From: WVZL01 sp041862375
GTDB lineage: Bacteria; Acidobacteriota; Aminicenantia; Aminicenantales; Aminicenantaceae
Length of the DNA: 64,000 bases
Assembly (NCBI GenBank): GCA_041862375.1
Contig: JBGVTE010000065.1
Location: 1 to 64,000 of the forward strand
Direction: 5' to 3'
Below the pieces are notes generated by a model. It ran no database searches, was not told the origin of the DNA, and saw only the letters and a list, made by a program, of their open reading frames with translations. The translations under genes and the position numbers were made by a program. Of the stretch, positions 25,047 to 34,109 are shown in pieces. Each line of letters starts with the position of its first letter. Position 1 is the stretch's first letter.

Positions 25047-26579
25047 TTGAGATTGAAAAAGATCTATAGAAATATCATATTCAATTACCTCGGGTTGATA
25101 TGGAGCAAATTGTTAAACTTGATTTTATTACCCGTAATAGTCATCGGGTTAGGAAATGATGCATATGGATTATTCAGCATTATTTTTGTCATCATAGGAT
25201 ACTATAGTATTCTGGATTTAGGGATTGGATCAGCTGTTATAAAATACGTCGCTCAATACAATGCTGAATCTAAAAAAGAAGATATAAACACACTTATCTC
25301 CGTATCATTTCAAGCCTTTACATTCTTAGGATTAGGAGCAAGTGTAAGCGTATTCCTTTTTGCAGGAAAATTTGTGAGTATTATACAAATTCCCTCCAAC
25401 CTGGTTCATACAGCAAAGATTGTACTTTATATCACTATAATTCAATTCTCGTTAAATTTAATATTCAGTGTTTTTTCCAGTGTCCTCGTTGGAATGCAAA
25501 GGCTGGATACCTTAAACAAAATAGGTATTTTTACTAACACTCTTGGGATTTCAACAATGGCCATACTTGCCAAACTCGGATATGGCCTTATCCCTATAGT
25601 GTCTCTAAATTTATGCTATAGTATTTTGAACATCTTTTTAACTGTCTATTACGCCACGAAATACTTGACGAGCTTCAAGCTCAATCTCATAAGTTTTTAT
25701 CCAATACAATTGAGGAAAATTATCTCTTTTAGCCTTTTTGCCTTTATTATTCAGGCAGGTTATCTAATTCATACTACCACTGACCGACTGTTGATTGGCG
25801 TATTCTGTCCGGTTGCCTTTGTAACTTTTTATATGGTAGGTATGAAGCTATCCGAGATATTAAGATTTCTGCCTTCGCCGCTTGCCCGCGTCCTATTACC
25901 GATAGTTTCAGAATTAGGAGCTAAAAAGAATTTTGTCAGAATTGAGGAACTTTATATTCGTGGGACAAAATATATTTTAATTCTTATTCTGCCCATTTCA
26001 ATTATTCTATTTGTGTTCTCATTCGATTTGTTAAAATTATGGATGGGAGAATCATATGCATTGCATTCATCCTTTGTCTTAAAATTACTGACAGTTGGAG
26101 TTGCAGCAAATATGTATGGATTCATCAGTTATATTGTACTCATGGGTCTGGCAAGACATAGAATCATAGCCATTTATTCCTTAGCAGCTGCTCTTATTAA
26201 CATCGCCCTTGATTTATTTTTAATTCCTAAATATGGAATTAACGGCGCAGCTTTTGCGTCCGCCCTGGCATTTGGAGTAACCTATATTCCAATGGTTTCT
26301 CATTCAATGTGGATTTTGAAAATCAGGATTGAGAGTTTTTTAAAAGAAATAGGACAACCGCTATTTTGGGGGATAATTTTTACAGGCGTAGTGCTAGCTG
26401 TAAAGTTTTTCGTCAAACCCAAGGGTTGGTTTCAGTTAATAACAGTCGGCATCGCAGGTCTAGCTGTATACTATTGGTTTAATTGGATCGGAGGCGGGAT
26501 TAAAGCGCGTGATCGAGAGCTGCTGGGTGATTTATACAAGGAAGCGATAAGTGGATTTTCAAGGAGAATTAGTCAATGA
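25047..26579 (+). CDS. Wzx-type lipid-linked oligosaccharide flippase
   Basis: A protein of 510 residues with about 14 predicted membrane segments. It begins IYRNIIFNYLGLIWSKLLNLILLPVIV and has the Polysacc_synt/MATE-like layout. It would flip undecaprenyl-linked repeat units to the periplasm. The start is a TTG at 25047 placed behind TGGAG. The gene ends in a 4-bp ATGA overlap with the following methyltransferase. It supports a Wzx/Wzy pathway and not ABC-transporter export; no ABC glycan transporter is in the window. Confidence 0.88.
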   Translation: MRLKKIYRNIIFNYLGLIWSKLLNLILLPVIVIGLGNDAYGLFSIIFVIIGYYSILDLGIGSAVIKYVAQYNAESKKEDINTLISVSFQAFTFLGLGASVSVFLFAGKFVSIIQIPSNLVHTAKIVLYITIIQFSLNLIFSVFSSVLVGMQRLDTLNKIGIFTNTLGISTMAILAKLGYGLIPIVSLNLCYSILNIFLTVYYATKYLTSFKLNLISFYPIQLRKIISFSLFAFIIQAGYLIHTTTDRLLIGVFCPVAFVTFYMVGMKLSEILRFLPSPLARVLLPIVSELGAKKNFVRIEELYIRGTKYILILILPISIILFVFSFDLLKLWMGESYALHSSFVLKLLTVGVAANMYGFISYIVLMGLARHRIIAIYSLAAALINIALDLFLIPKYGINGAAFASALAFGVTYIPMVSHSMWILKIRIESFLKEIGQPLFWGIIFTGVVLAVKFFVKPKGWFQLITVGIAGLAVYYWFNWIGGGIKARDRELLGDLYKEAISGFSRRISQ

Positions 26580-27298
26580 ATCCCAGTGAGAAAATAAGAG
26601 AGTTTTATGAAAAAAAGGCTGGAGAGGATGCACAGGGATCTCCGAGTTTTATCCAGCGTGTACTAAACGAGTTCCTTGCAGGTCTTCCTCTGCGCCATAA
26701 TGATAAAGTACTGGATTTAGGAAGCGGTATAGGGAATAATCTTAATGTGCTGACTAGGCATTTCTATGAGATTGTTGCTCTTGATATATCGGAAAAGGCA
26801 CTTAAGAAATCTGCCCGGCTACACAAAAATTCAAGAACAAAATTTGTTAAAGGAGATATTTTAAATTTGCCTTTTACTTCCCAATCATATGATGTAGTAG
26901 TCTGTACTGGAACCCTTGAACACATAACCGATTTAAGGAAGGGAATAAGAGAGATTGCCCGGGTATTGAAAAGGAAAGGATACGGTGTTTTCACAGTTCC
27001 AAACTACACTAACCTTGCCGGCTATTATAAATGGTTTAGAGATAGAGCTTCGGGAAGAAGGGATTGGTGTCCTTGGCACACCCATGAAGGAGGGTTCGAA
27101 CGATTTATGACACCGGGCCTTTTAAAACGCTCATTAAAGGATAGCTTTACTGTTAGAGAAACACGCGGAGTGGATTACTCCTTATCCTGGCTTTTTTTTA
27201 CTCCTGTAAGGAGATTCGTTGGCTTTAAGACAATCGGCAAGATTCCTTTTATAAAAAGGTTAGGCATGCACTATTGTGTGCTTGCCCAAACGAAATAA
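26576..27298 (+). CDS. Class I SAM-dependent methyltransferase
   Basis: A protein of 240 residues with motif I VLDLGSGIGNNLNVL (about 45-59), LDISEKALKKSA and VVCTGTLEHITDLRKGIREIARVLKRKGYG. This is the Methyltransf_11 pattern used by many glycan and lipid methyltransferases. It is translationally coupled to the flippase by the overlap at 26576-26579, which ties its action to the repeat unit. The exact acceptor is unknown. Confidence 0.86.
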   Translation: MNPSEKIREFYEKKAGEDAQGSPSFIQRVLNEFLAGLPLRHNDKVLDLGSGIGNNLNVLTRHFYEIVALDISEKALKKSARLHKNSRTKFVKGDILNLPFTSQSYDVVVCTGTLEHITDLRKGIREIARVLKRKGYGVFTVPNYTNLAGYYKWFRDRASGRRDWCPWHTHEGGFERFMTPGLLKRSLKDSFTVRETRGVDYSLSWLFFTPVRRFVGFKTIGKIPFIKRLGMHYCVLAQTK

Positions 27299-27363
27299 GC
27301 ATATTTTTAGAAACAATATGGTATTCTAATCTTTAATCAAGGCAGTGTTTGATAAGGTTGCCG

Positions 27364-28215
27364 ATGAACCTGAGTGATTTTAGCTTTAATATATTTTTGG
27401 ACACTGTATATCTCCTCCGCAGCAGCGAGAGACTGTCTGCCAAGATCAGAATTCTAGGGACCTATGCTAGGTTGAATATTAAATCTATTCTTCTGTGCAA
27501 GGCTTTCCGAGTTCGATTGAGGAAAGAAAAGTTTTTGAATTTCAGGGTATCCTTCTTCAATTATGATACCTTCTACTTGATGTTTAGAGAGATATTCCTC
27601 CGTCACGAATATTCATTTAAATCAGAGAAGAAGAATCCCGTTATTCTTGATTGTGGAAGCAATATCGGTATGGCAACGCTTTTCTTTAAGTTTTGCTATC
27701 CAAAATCAGAGATATTTTGCTTTGAACCGGACAAAAATGCCTTTAGTTTGCTTAAAAAAAATATTGAGCATAACAGATTACTGAATGTCCATACGGACAA
27801 CGTTGCCCTATCAAATAGAGAAGGCTTTATTGATTTATATATAGACGATGAGAGCTCTGGTTCTTTGTTAATGTCCACAGAGCCAGCTAGATTGCATAAT
27901 AATAAAATTGCTGTGCGCTCCGCCCTGCTCTCTAGTTATATCAAGGAGCCTGTTGATTTTATGAAGATGGATATTGAGGGATCGGAAGAGGTGGTAATTG
28001 AGGAGCTCCATAATAAAGGGAAGCTGAGATTAATAAAGGAGATGGTGATCGAATATCACCATTTTAATTACACTGGAAAGAAGCGTTCTAAATTATCCAA
28101 CCTTTTAAAAATTCTTGAAGATAATGGTTTTAATTACCAAATCAGCTCGCTTTTAATTCGAATTTCCAGAAGACATAAATTTCAAGATATCTTGATCTAC
28201 GCATATCAAGAATAA
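27364..28215 (+). CDS. FkbM family methyltransferase
   Basis: About 283 residues from the ATG at 27364, which follows AAGG at a sensible distance; in-frame TTG codons at 27349 and 27358 are alternatives. VILDCGSNIGMATLFF, FCFEPDKNAF and MKMDIEGSEEVVIEEL are FkbM signatures. FkbM enzymes O-methylate sugars or polyketides and are common in polysaccharide loci. Confidence 0.87.
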   Translation: MNLSDFSFNIFLDTVYLLRSSERLSAKIRILGTYARLNIKSILLCKAFRVRLRKEKFLNFRVSFFNYDTFYLMFREIFLRHEYSFKSEKKNPVILDCGSNIGMATLFFKFCYPKSEIFCFEPDKNAFSLLKKNIEHNRLLNVHTDNVALSNREGFIDLYIDDESSGSLLMSTEPARLHNNKIAVRSALLSSYIKEPVDFMKMDIEGSEEVVIEELHNKGKLRLIKEMVIEYHHFNYTGKKRSKLSNLLKILEDNGFNYQISSLLIRISRRHKFQDILIYAYQE

Positions 28216-28255
28216 AGAGTATTTTCCATAAATTCAATGAATTGGAGGAGTTGTT

Positions 28256-29182
28256 TTGCTGGAAATAAGTGCAGTAATTCCTACTTATAACCGCAAGAAG
28301 ATTTTAAAGAGGGTGCTATTCTCTTTATTCAAACAGGATTTTTTAAAGAACAGATATGAAATTATTGTCGTTGATGATGGCTCAAGTGACCGAACTGAAG
28401 AAATGATTAAGGATGTTATGTCTGTCGTACCTCAGGGACTGAGCTTGCGATATTATTATCAGGAGAACAGGGGACCTGCCGCAACAAGGAACCTAGGTAT
28501 AAAGATGGCCCGCGGTGAAGTAATTTTGTTACTCGGAGATGACATTATTGCTGAAGAAAACCTGCTCGAAGAACATATGAAAATACATAAATCTACTGAT
28601 GAGGATATAGCAGTTCTGGGATATGTTACCTGGGCACCAGAAATTAAACGCACTCCCTTCTTAAGATATCTGATGAAAAGGGGCCTTGATTTTCAGTACC
28701 AACTCATAAACGATCCTGAAAGTGTTTCATATAAACATTTTTATACCTGTAATATTTCGGTGCGAAAAAATTTTTTGATAGATAACGGCTTTTTTGATGA
28801 AAATTTCCGTAAAGCAATCTGGGAGGATATTGATCTTGGCTACAGGCTGACCAAAAGAGGTCTGAAGATCAAATACAACTCCGAAGCAATCGGTTATCAT
28901 TATCATTCAACTACAGTTTTAAGTCGTTGTCGTTTGATCTATCAGTCAGGCTTTTACAGCACTATAATTGAACAAAAACATCCTGGTATACTCCAGATTC
29001 CAACTTTACCCAAAATGTCATTAAAAGAGCATATAAAGGATTGCTATTATTCTGTGATGGTTCATCCAATTTCCATATTGGATTATCATTTCGGCCTCAA
29101 CTTACCCTGGTTTTATGCAAGATTACTGGATTATTATAAATTTAAAGGAATGAGGAAAGGTTTGGATTCAAGGATCACATGA
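28256..29182 (+). CDS. GT2 family glycosyltransferase
   Basis: A protein of 308 residues with a GT-A fold: ISAVIPTYNRKKILKRVLFSL, VVDDGSSDRTEEM (nucleotide binding), LLLGDDIIAEENL (the DxD position) and WEDIDLGYRLTKRG (catalytic acidic residues). The start is a TTG with an excellent GGAGGAG site. It is the only GT2 enzyme in the locus. It overlaps the next gene by 4 bp. Confidence 0.9.
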   Translation: MLEISAVIPTYNRKKILKRVLFSLFKQDFLKNRYEIIVVDDGSSDRTEEMIKDVMSVVPQGLSLRYYYQENRGPAATRNLGIKMARGEVILLLGDDIIAEENLLEEHMKIHKSTDEDIAVLGYVTWAPEIKRTPFLRYLMKRGLDFQYQLINDPESVSYKHFYTCNISVRKNFLIDNGFFDENFRKAIWEDIDLGYRLTKRGLKIKYNSEAIGYHYHSTTVLSRCRLIYQSGFYSTIIEQKHPGILQIPTLPKMSLKEHIKDCYYSVMVHPISILDYHFGLNLPWFYARLLDYYKFKGMRKGLDSRIT

Positions 29183-30321
29183 AGGCCCTCAATATTTGTA
29201 TCATTTCTCCAAATTATCCCCCATCTGATTTCACCTGTGGAGTCGGGGACTATACTAATAAAACAGCCGTAGAATTTGAAAAAATGGGCCACAGGATTAC
29301 AATCCTGGCTTCGGAGAGATACAAGGGACCTCTCGATTCCGGCAATATAAGAGTTATCAGGTTCTCTAAAAACTGGAGTTTTTCTGCCATTTTCCGTCTT
29401 ATTTCATTGATTAAAAAGAATCGCTTTGATCTGATCAATGTGCAATACACTCCTGTTTTATATAAATCTGCGTTTAAACTTTTACTCGGCTTTATTAATA
29501 TAATCAAGCCGATTGTTATTTCCTTCCATACATTACATCGTTCTACAATCTCCAGCAAGATTGAATCACTGCTATTGGTATTCACTTGCAGAGGAATTAT
29601 CAGCACAAATGAGGAAATTACATATATTCTCAAAAGGTTACCTTTTACGAAAAAAAGATTTTCCGAAATACCAATCGGCTCCAATATCATGCCAGCAAAT
29701 GGAGAAAATATAAGCAAGTTAGAAGCAAAAAATGAATTAGGACTGAGTGAAACTTATTTTATCATGACTAATTTTGGACTTTTTTACCCTGGCAAGGGGA
29801 TAGAAACACTGCTTAATGCCTGCTCGCTCCTGAAAGAGAAAATAACTGATTTTCAGTTAATCTTTCTCGGCTCACTCAGGCAAGAAGATACGGATTACAT
29901 CCGAAAATTAAAAAATCTTATCAATAAATTGAATGTACAGGATAAGGTTGTGTTTACCGGTTTTCTTGAATCTAAAAAAGTTACTCAGTATTTAATGGCA
30001 ACAGACCTGTTTGTTGTTCCTTTTGACAGAGGTGTATCAATTAGACGGGGAAGTCTCATAGCTGGAATTATCCATGGACTGCCAATCCTGACTACTCTTC
30101 CGGAAATTCCATCGAAATACATCAATGAACAAAATATGGCTCTTGTTCCTCCGAAGGACCCTCTCTCCCTAATGAATAAGATTATTGAATTGAAAAACAA
30201 TACAGCTAAAATGATAGAGCTTGAAGAGAACGTTTCAAAATTAAGGCAAAATTTCATGTGGCCTGATATAAGCAAAAAGATTATAAAAGAATTCTACCGC
30301 TTGCTGGAGATAAACTCTTGA
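29179..30321 (+). CDS. GT4 family glycosyltransferase
   Basis: A protein of 380 residues starting MKALNICIISPNYPPSDFTCGVGDYT. The C-terminal domain reads NFGLFYPGKGIETLL, VVFTGFLESKKVTQYL and VPFDRGVSIRRGSLIAGIIHGLPILTT. The E-x7-E position is not conserved here (R-x-G-S-L in its place), as in some GT4 relatives. It is coupled by 4-bp overlaps on both sides. Confidence 0.85.
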   Translation: MKALNICIISPNYPPSDFTCGVGDYTNKTAVEFEKMGHRITILASERYKGPLDSGNIRVIRFSKNWSFSAIFRLISLIKKNRFDLINVQYTPVLYKSAFKLLLGFINIIKPIVISFHTLHRSTISSKIESLLLVFTCRGIISTNEEITYILKRLPFTKKRFSEIPIGSNIMPANGENISKLEAKNELGLSETYFIMTNFGLFYPGKGIETLLNACSLLKEKITDFQLIFLGSLRQEDTDYIRKLKNLINKLNVQDKVVFTGFLESKKVTQYLMATDLFVVPFDRGVSIRRGSLIAGIIHGLPILTTLPEIPSKYINEQNMALVPPKDPLSLMNKIIELKNNTAKMIELEENVSKLRQNFMWPDISKKIIKEFYRLLEINS

Positions 30322-31496
30322 GGATTCTAGTATTGACTCCAACTTTTTTGCCTGTCATAGGTGGAGCAGAGTTGGTTCTGTGGGAAGTATACAGACGTCT
30401 ATCAATAAAACATGAAGTTGTCTTGCTTACCCCAAAATTAAAAGAGAGCCTTATAAAGCACTATTCAAAAAATGAAGCAGATTATCCGGTCAACTTCCAG
30501 GTTATTCGGTACAAAGATACATGGACCCTCATGTCTGTGAGAGGCCATAAAATAACAGGTGGTATGATACCTCCTTTTTCACTATCTGCAGTTTTTGCTG
30601 TAAAGAAAGCATTAAAAGATTTCAATGCACAGGTTTTAAACGTTCACTATACCATGCCTACAGGTCTTGCAGGGGCAATTGTAAATACTTTTTGGAAAGT
30701 CCCCACGGTTTTATCCTTTAATGGACGTGATGTTCCGGGGCCCGGTGTACCTCCTCTCTGGAAATATTGGCATCGCCTCATTGCCAGGTATTGTACTGAT
30801 GTCACCTATGTCTCAGAGTACTGCAGGGAAGTTATTTTTAGGACCAGAGGTCCAGGTCTTGTCACCTGGAACGGAGTTGATTTTGACAAGATAAGAATAT
30901 CACCCTCAGATCATCTAAGAGAGAGGCTGGGCATTGAAAAAAAAGCAAATGTTTTATTTGCCCTACAGCGACTGAGCAAAGAAAAAAAAGTAGAGCTGCT
31001 TATAGAGAGCATGAGATATATCGTTGACAGCATTCCGGATACTGTCATGATTATCGGAGGGACGGGTCCTGAAAAGGACAGATTGCTTGAACTGAGTAAT
31101 CAATTGAATCTTTCGGATAAGATCAAATTTGCTGGATTTATTCCAGATACAAATGTCGGAGATTATTTTAATCTGTGCGATGTTTTTGTTTTTAACTCAA
31201 CATATGAGACTTTTGGAATTGTTCTTGCCCAGGCAATGGCCCATGGAAAGCCTATAGTATCTGTATTTTCTACAGCTATCCCGAGTGTGGTAAAGAACAA
31301 TGAATGCGGCATACTCGTACCTCAGGATAAACCCAAGCTTCTGGCAAATGCAGTAATCAGGTTATTGCAAGATGAATCGCTGAGAGTAAAATTTGGAAAC
31401 AGTGGGATGGAACGGGCAAAAGCCCTTTTCGATTGGAATACAGTTACTAAAAAATATGAGGAAGTCTTCGAAAAGGCAACACAGGCTGCATTGTGA
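30318..31496 (+). CDS. GT4 family glycosyltransferase
   Basis: A protein of 392 residues from a TTG that overlaps the previous stop (TTGA). It contains TPTFLPVIGGAELVLWEVYRRL, FNGRDVPGPGVPPLW, LFALQRLSKEKKVELLIESM and STYETFGIVLAQAMAHGKPIVSV. It is a standard GT-B enzyme. Its end overlaps the following GTG start by 4 bp, so three glycosyltransferases in a row are translationally coupled. Confidence 0.87.
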   Translation: MRILVLTPTFLPVIGGAELVLWEVYRRLSIKHEVVLLTPKLKESLIKHYSKNEADYPVNFQVIRYKDTWTLMSVRGHKITGGMIPPFSLSAVFAVKKALKDFNAQVLNVHYTMPTGLAGAIVNTFWKVPTVLSFNGRDVPGPGVPPLWKYWHRLIARYCTDVTYVSEYCREVIFRTRGPGLVTWNGVDFDKIRISPSDHLRERLGIEKKANVLFALQRLSKEKKVELLIESMRYIVDSIPDTVMIIGGTGPEKDRLLELSNQLNLSDKIKFAGFIPDTNVGDYFNLCDVFVFNSTYETFGIVLAQAMAHGKPIVSVFSTAIPSVVKNNECGILVPQDKPKLLANAVIRLLQDESLRVKFGNSGMERAKALFDWNTVTKKYEEVFEKATQAAL

Positions 31497-32626
31497 TAAA
31501 AATACTTTTTGTTGCCAACAAAACAGACATTTTCAGCGGCGGCGAAATAAGCCTATTAGAACTTCTATCGCGTCTTGATACATCCCGGTTCTATCCCATA
31601 GTCCTCTGTCCAGGAGAAGGGGAGTTAGCTGAAAAAGCAAGGAGCATGGATCTTTCTGTACACATAGTGAATATAACAACTGCAAGGACAGCTGACATTA
31701 AAAGGCTGATCAGAACAGCCCAGCAGATCAGATCCATTATCCGGAAATATGATGTGGATATTGTCCATACAAACGGTAACAGGGCCCAGTTTTATGCATC
31801 GCTGGCAGCAAGGAGAACCCAAGCCAGGCTCTTATGGCATGTTCGGGAGTCAGCGAGAGACTTGCTTTTATATGACTGGTTTCTTGCCAGGTCAGCGCAT
31901 AAAATAGTCTGTGTTTCTATGTCTGTCAAGAAAATACGTTTCAGCCGTTTTCCGTGGTTTCGTCCTAAAATAGATGTTATTTTTAACGGAGTGGATACCC
32001 GTAAATTTGCCCGAGACCTGCGAGCAAGAAAAGCAATCAGAGAAGAGTTGAGGATTGGAGAAACTGATATTTTTTTAGGGATTATCGGATTACTCGTCCC
32101 TCTAAAAGGACATCTGCTTTTATTCGAAGCTGTGAGACTCGTCAAGGAAACTCATCCTGATATAAAGCTTCTCGTTTTGGGAAAGACTGTCGATGAACTC
32201 TATGCCACCAGACTCAAGGATATGGTGGAGAAACTAGGTATCAGAGAAAATGTTATATTTAGTAATCCCCGTGATGATATAAACGCAATTCTTTCTGCTC
32301 TTGATATCTTTATCCTTCCTTCTCAGAGAGAAGGATTTAGCCGAATTCTGCTTGAAGCCATGGCCTGTTCCTTACCTATAATCGCCACAGATGTGAGCGG
32401 TAACAGCGAGGCTATTGTGGAAAGAGAATCTGGTCTTCTTGTTCCCTTTGGTGAAGCGAAGCAGCTGGCTAAGGCGATTGAGCATTTTATAACGAATACT
32501 GAAAATTCCAGGCTCATGGGCGAGTACGCTAGAAAAAGAGTTGAGGAGCTATTTAGCATAGAAAGCCATGTTTCCAGGATCGAGGAATTGTATTGCGAAA
32601 TGAAAAGATCTATGCCTCATACATAG
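31493..32626 (+). CDS. GT4 family glycosyltransferase, last gene of the rightward run
   Basis: A protein of 377 residues with a GTG start. It reads LFVANKTDIFSGGEISLLELLSRL, IVHTNGNRAQFYASLAA, LGIIGLLVPLKGHLLLFEAV and PSQREGFSRILLEAMACSLPIIATDVSG. The intact E-x7-E motif indicates a retaining GT4 enzyme. It ends 69 bp from the convergent O-antigen ligase gene. No clear terminator hairpin is visible in the gap. Confidence 0.87.
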   Translation: MIKILFVANKTDIFSGGEISLLELLSRLDTSRFYPIVLCPGEGELAEKARSMDLSVHIVNITTARTADIKRLIRTAQQIRSIIRKYDVDIVHTNGNRAQFYASLAARRTQARLLWHVRESARDLLLYDWFLARSAHKIVCVSMSVKKIRFSRFPWFRPKIDVIFNGVDTRKFARDLRARKAIREELRIGETDIFLGIIGLLVPLKGHLLLFEAVRLVKETHPDIKLLVLGKTVDELYATRLKDMVEKLGIRENVIFSNPRDDINAILSALDIFILPSQREGFSRILLEAMACSLPIIATDVSGNSEAIVERESGLLVPFGEAKQLAKAIEHFITNTENSRLMGEYARKRVEELFSIESHVSRIEELYCEMKRSMPHT

Positions 32627-32695
32627 GGATAGAACAAGACATGAGACCGATTGTTTCATAACTGGTAACAGAGCTTAGGATGGATTATTTCAAAT

Positions 32696-34054
32696 TTAAG
32701 TTTCTATTTTATCCTCGTTCAGAGCCGGCAACATCATGACTATTCCCGTGATAAACCAGAAAGGTTCCATGATACGAATTATGATAAAGGTATTGGATGC
32801 CAGAGCATGGACAACTAAACCAACAAAGCCGGCTATATAACCCATGGTTAACCCTTTGTACAATTCATCTTCCATTTTTTTATGGATATTGAGAGAGTGT
32901 TTAAAAATTGACCACAGAAGCCATAGTAAGACTGCAAAACCGATAGCTCCCAGTTCAGGAAGGGTGCGAATATACTGTCCATCTATGAAAATAAATCCTG
33001 TCACGCCTCGCCCCAATACGGGGTGCTTTTTCCAAGCATTGAGGCTATCTTTCCAGCTAAATATCCTTGCAGAAGCAGACTCGTCAAGATAGACAGTTCC
33101 AAACCTGGCTAACCTCTCCTGTTGTTGCGTGAATGTATATTGAACTCTTGAAAAGATCGCCTCAGGCTTAAGCACTGCTCCTGTGAGAATTACTGCAGCC
33201 AATACTGCAACCAATACTGCTTTTTTCTTGCTCAGAATAATAAGTGCAATATAGGAGAAGACAACAGCCAGGTATGAGGCGCGGGACAAGGTATACAGAA
33301 ATGGAAGAAAAATAAGAATGCAAAGCCCTGCTAGAGTCAGCCTCATCTTTCGAGAAACCTTCTGCAAACTAATACCTATAGCTACACAAAACACAAAAAG
33401 TAGATACCCGCCGAACGTATTGGGCTCACCAACTTCGCCTTCAAAAGGAGCAGTGACTCTTGCACCTGAAGGGATTTGTAACATCCCGTAGACAGAGACA
33501 ATAGCACATGTTATGAAAAAAGCATTAAGAAAAAATTTTACTTGCTTTCTGCTGTGGATATGGTTTGCTACCAGTATGTAAAGAAGGAAATATTCAGTAT
33601 ATCTTGCGACATAGAAAAATCCTTTAGCTAGATCCACGTATCCTAAAACAGTGCCTCTCAAGGTGGCAATGACACATATCAATATATAGACAACAATAGG
33701 TTTATTAATGGGTGTTTTTATGAATAAAGTTAATCCTTTATTGACAGCTGTTTTTGCCAGCCAGGTAAAAATAATGAGGGCCAGCAGGAAGTCGTCTAGC
33801 CGGATTACTATTTCTCTTCCCGGAACTTGACCAGCTCCGATTTCAGGAGATAGAAGCATCGAAAAAATTAATATAATAAGTGCTGCATCTGTATTCACTA
33901 ATGTTACTACAATGATCAAAGAGCCAAGAATTAATGCTATGACAACTTTATAGGAATACCCGGTTATAATCTGACCGGTGAAGATACTAATAATAAAGAC
34001 TGCTAAAATAACTAACGCAGTCAAAAATTTTGGGTCCTGCAGGTCTAAACGCAT
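32696..34054 (-). CDS. O-antigen ligase/polymerase family membrane protein (Wzy or WaaL type)
   Basis: A protein of 452 residues with about 11-12 membrane segments. A large periplasmic loop between about residues 280 and 365 contains SRVQYTFTQQQERLARFGTV and WKKHPVLGRGVTGFIF, the Wzy_C (O-antigen ligase) signature. Sequence alone does not separate polymerase from ligase. With the flippase, the BY-kinase and the exporter it most likely polymerises repeat units in the periplasm. It is the last gene of a leftward set whose members are separated by 16-60 bp. Confidence 0.85.
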   Translation of the reverse strand: MRLDLQDPKFLTALVILAVFIISIFTGQIITGYSYKVVIALILGSLIIVVTLVNTDAALIILIFSMLLSPEIGAGQVPGREIVIRLDDFLLALIIFTWLAKTAVNKGLTLFIKTPINKPIVVYILICVIATLRGTVLGYVDLAKGFFYVARYTEYFLLYILVANHIHSRKQVKFFLNAFFITCAIVSVYGMLQIPSGARVTAPFEGEVGEPNTFGGYLLFVFCVAIGISLQKVSRKMRLTLAGLCILIFLPFLYTLSRASYLAVVFSYIALIILSKKKAVLVAVLAAVILTGAVLKPEAIFSRVQYTFTQQQERLARFGTVYLDESASARIFSWKDSLNAWKKHPVLGRGVTGFIFIDGQYIRTLPELGAIGFAVLLWLLWSIFKHSLNIHKKMEDELYKGLTMGYIAGFVGLVVHALASNTFIIIRIMEPFWFITGIVMMLPALNEDKIET

Positions 34055-34109
34055 AATAATTCTTTATTACCGCAAATTGTATGAAACGTGAAAATGTATG
34101 GATTTTGAA

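Noticed and set aside
32735..32755. TTCCCGTGATAA, similar to the dispersed repeat core
   Set aside because: It lies inside the coding sequence of the O-antigen ligase, and the match stops after about 12 bases.
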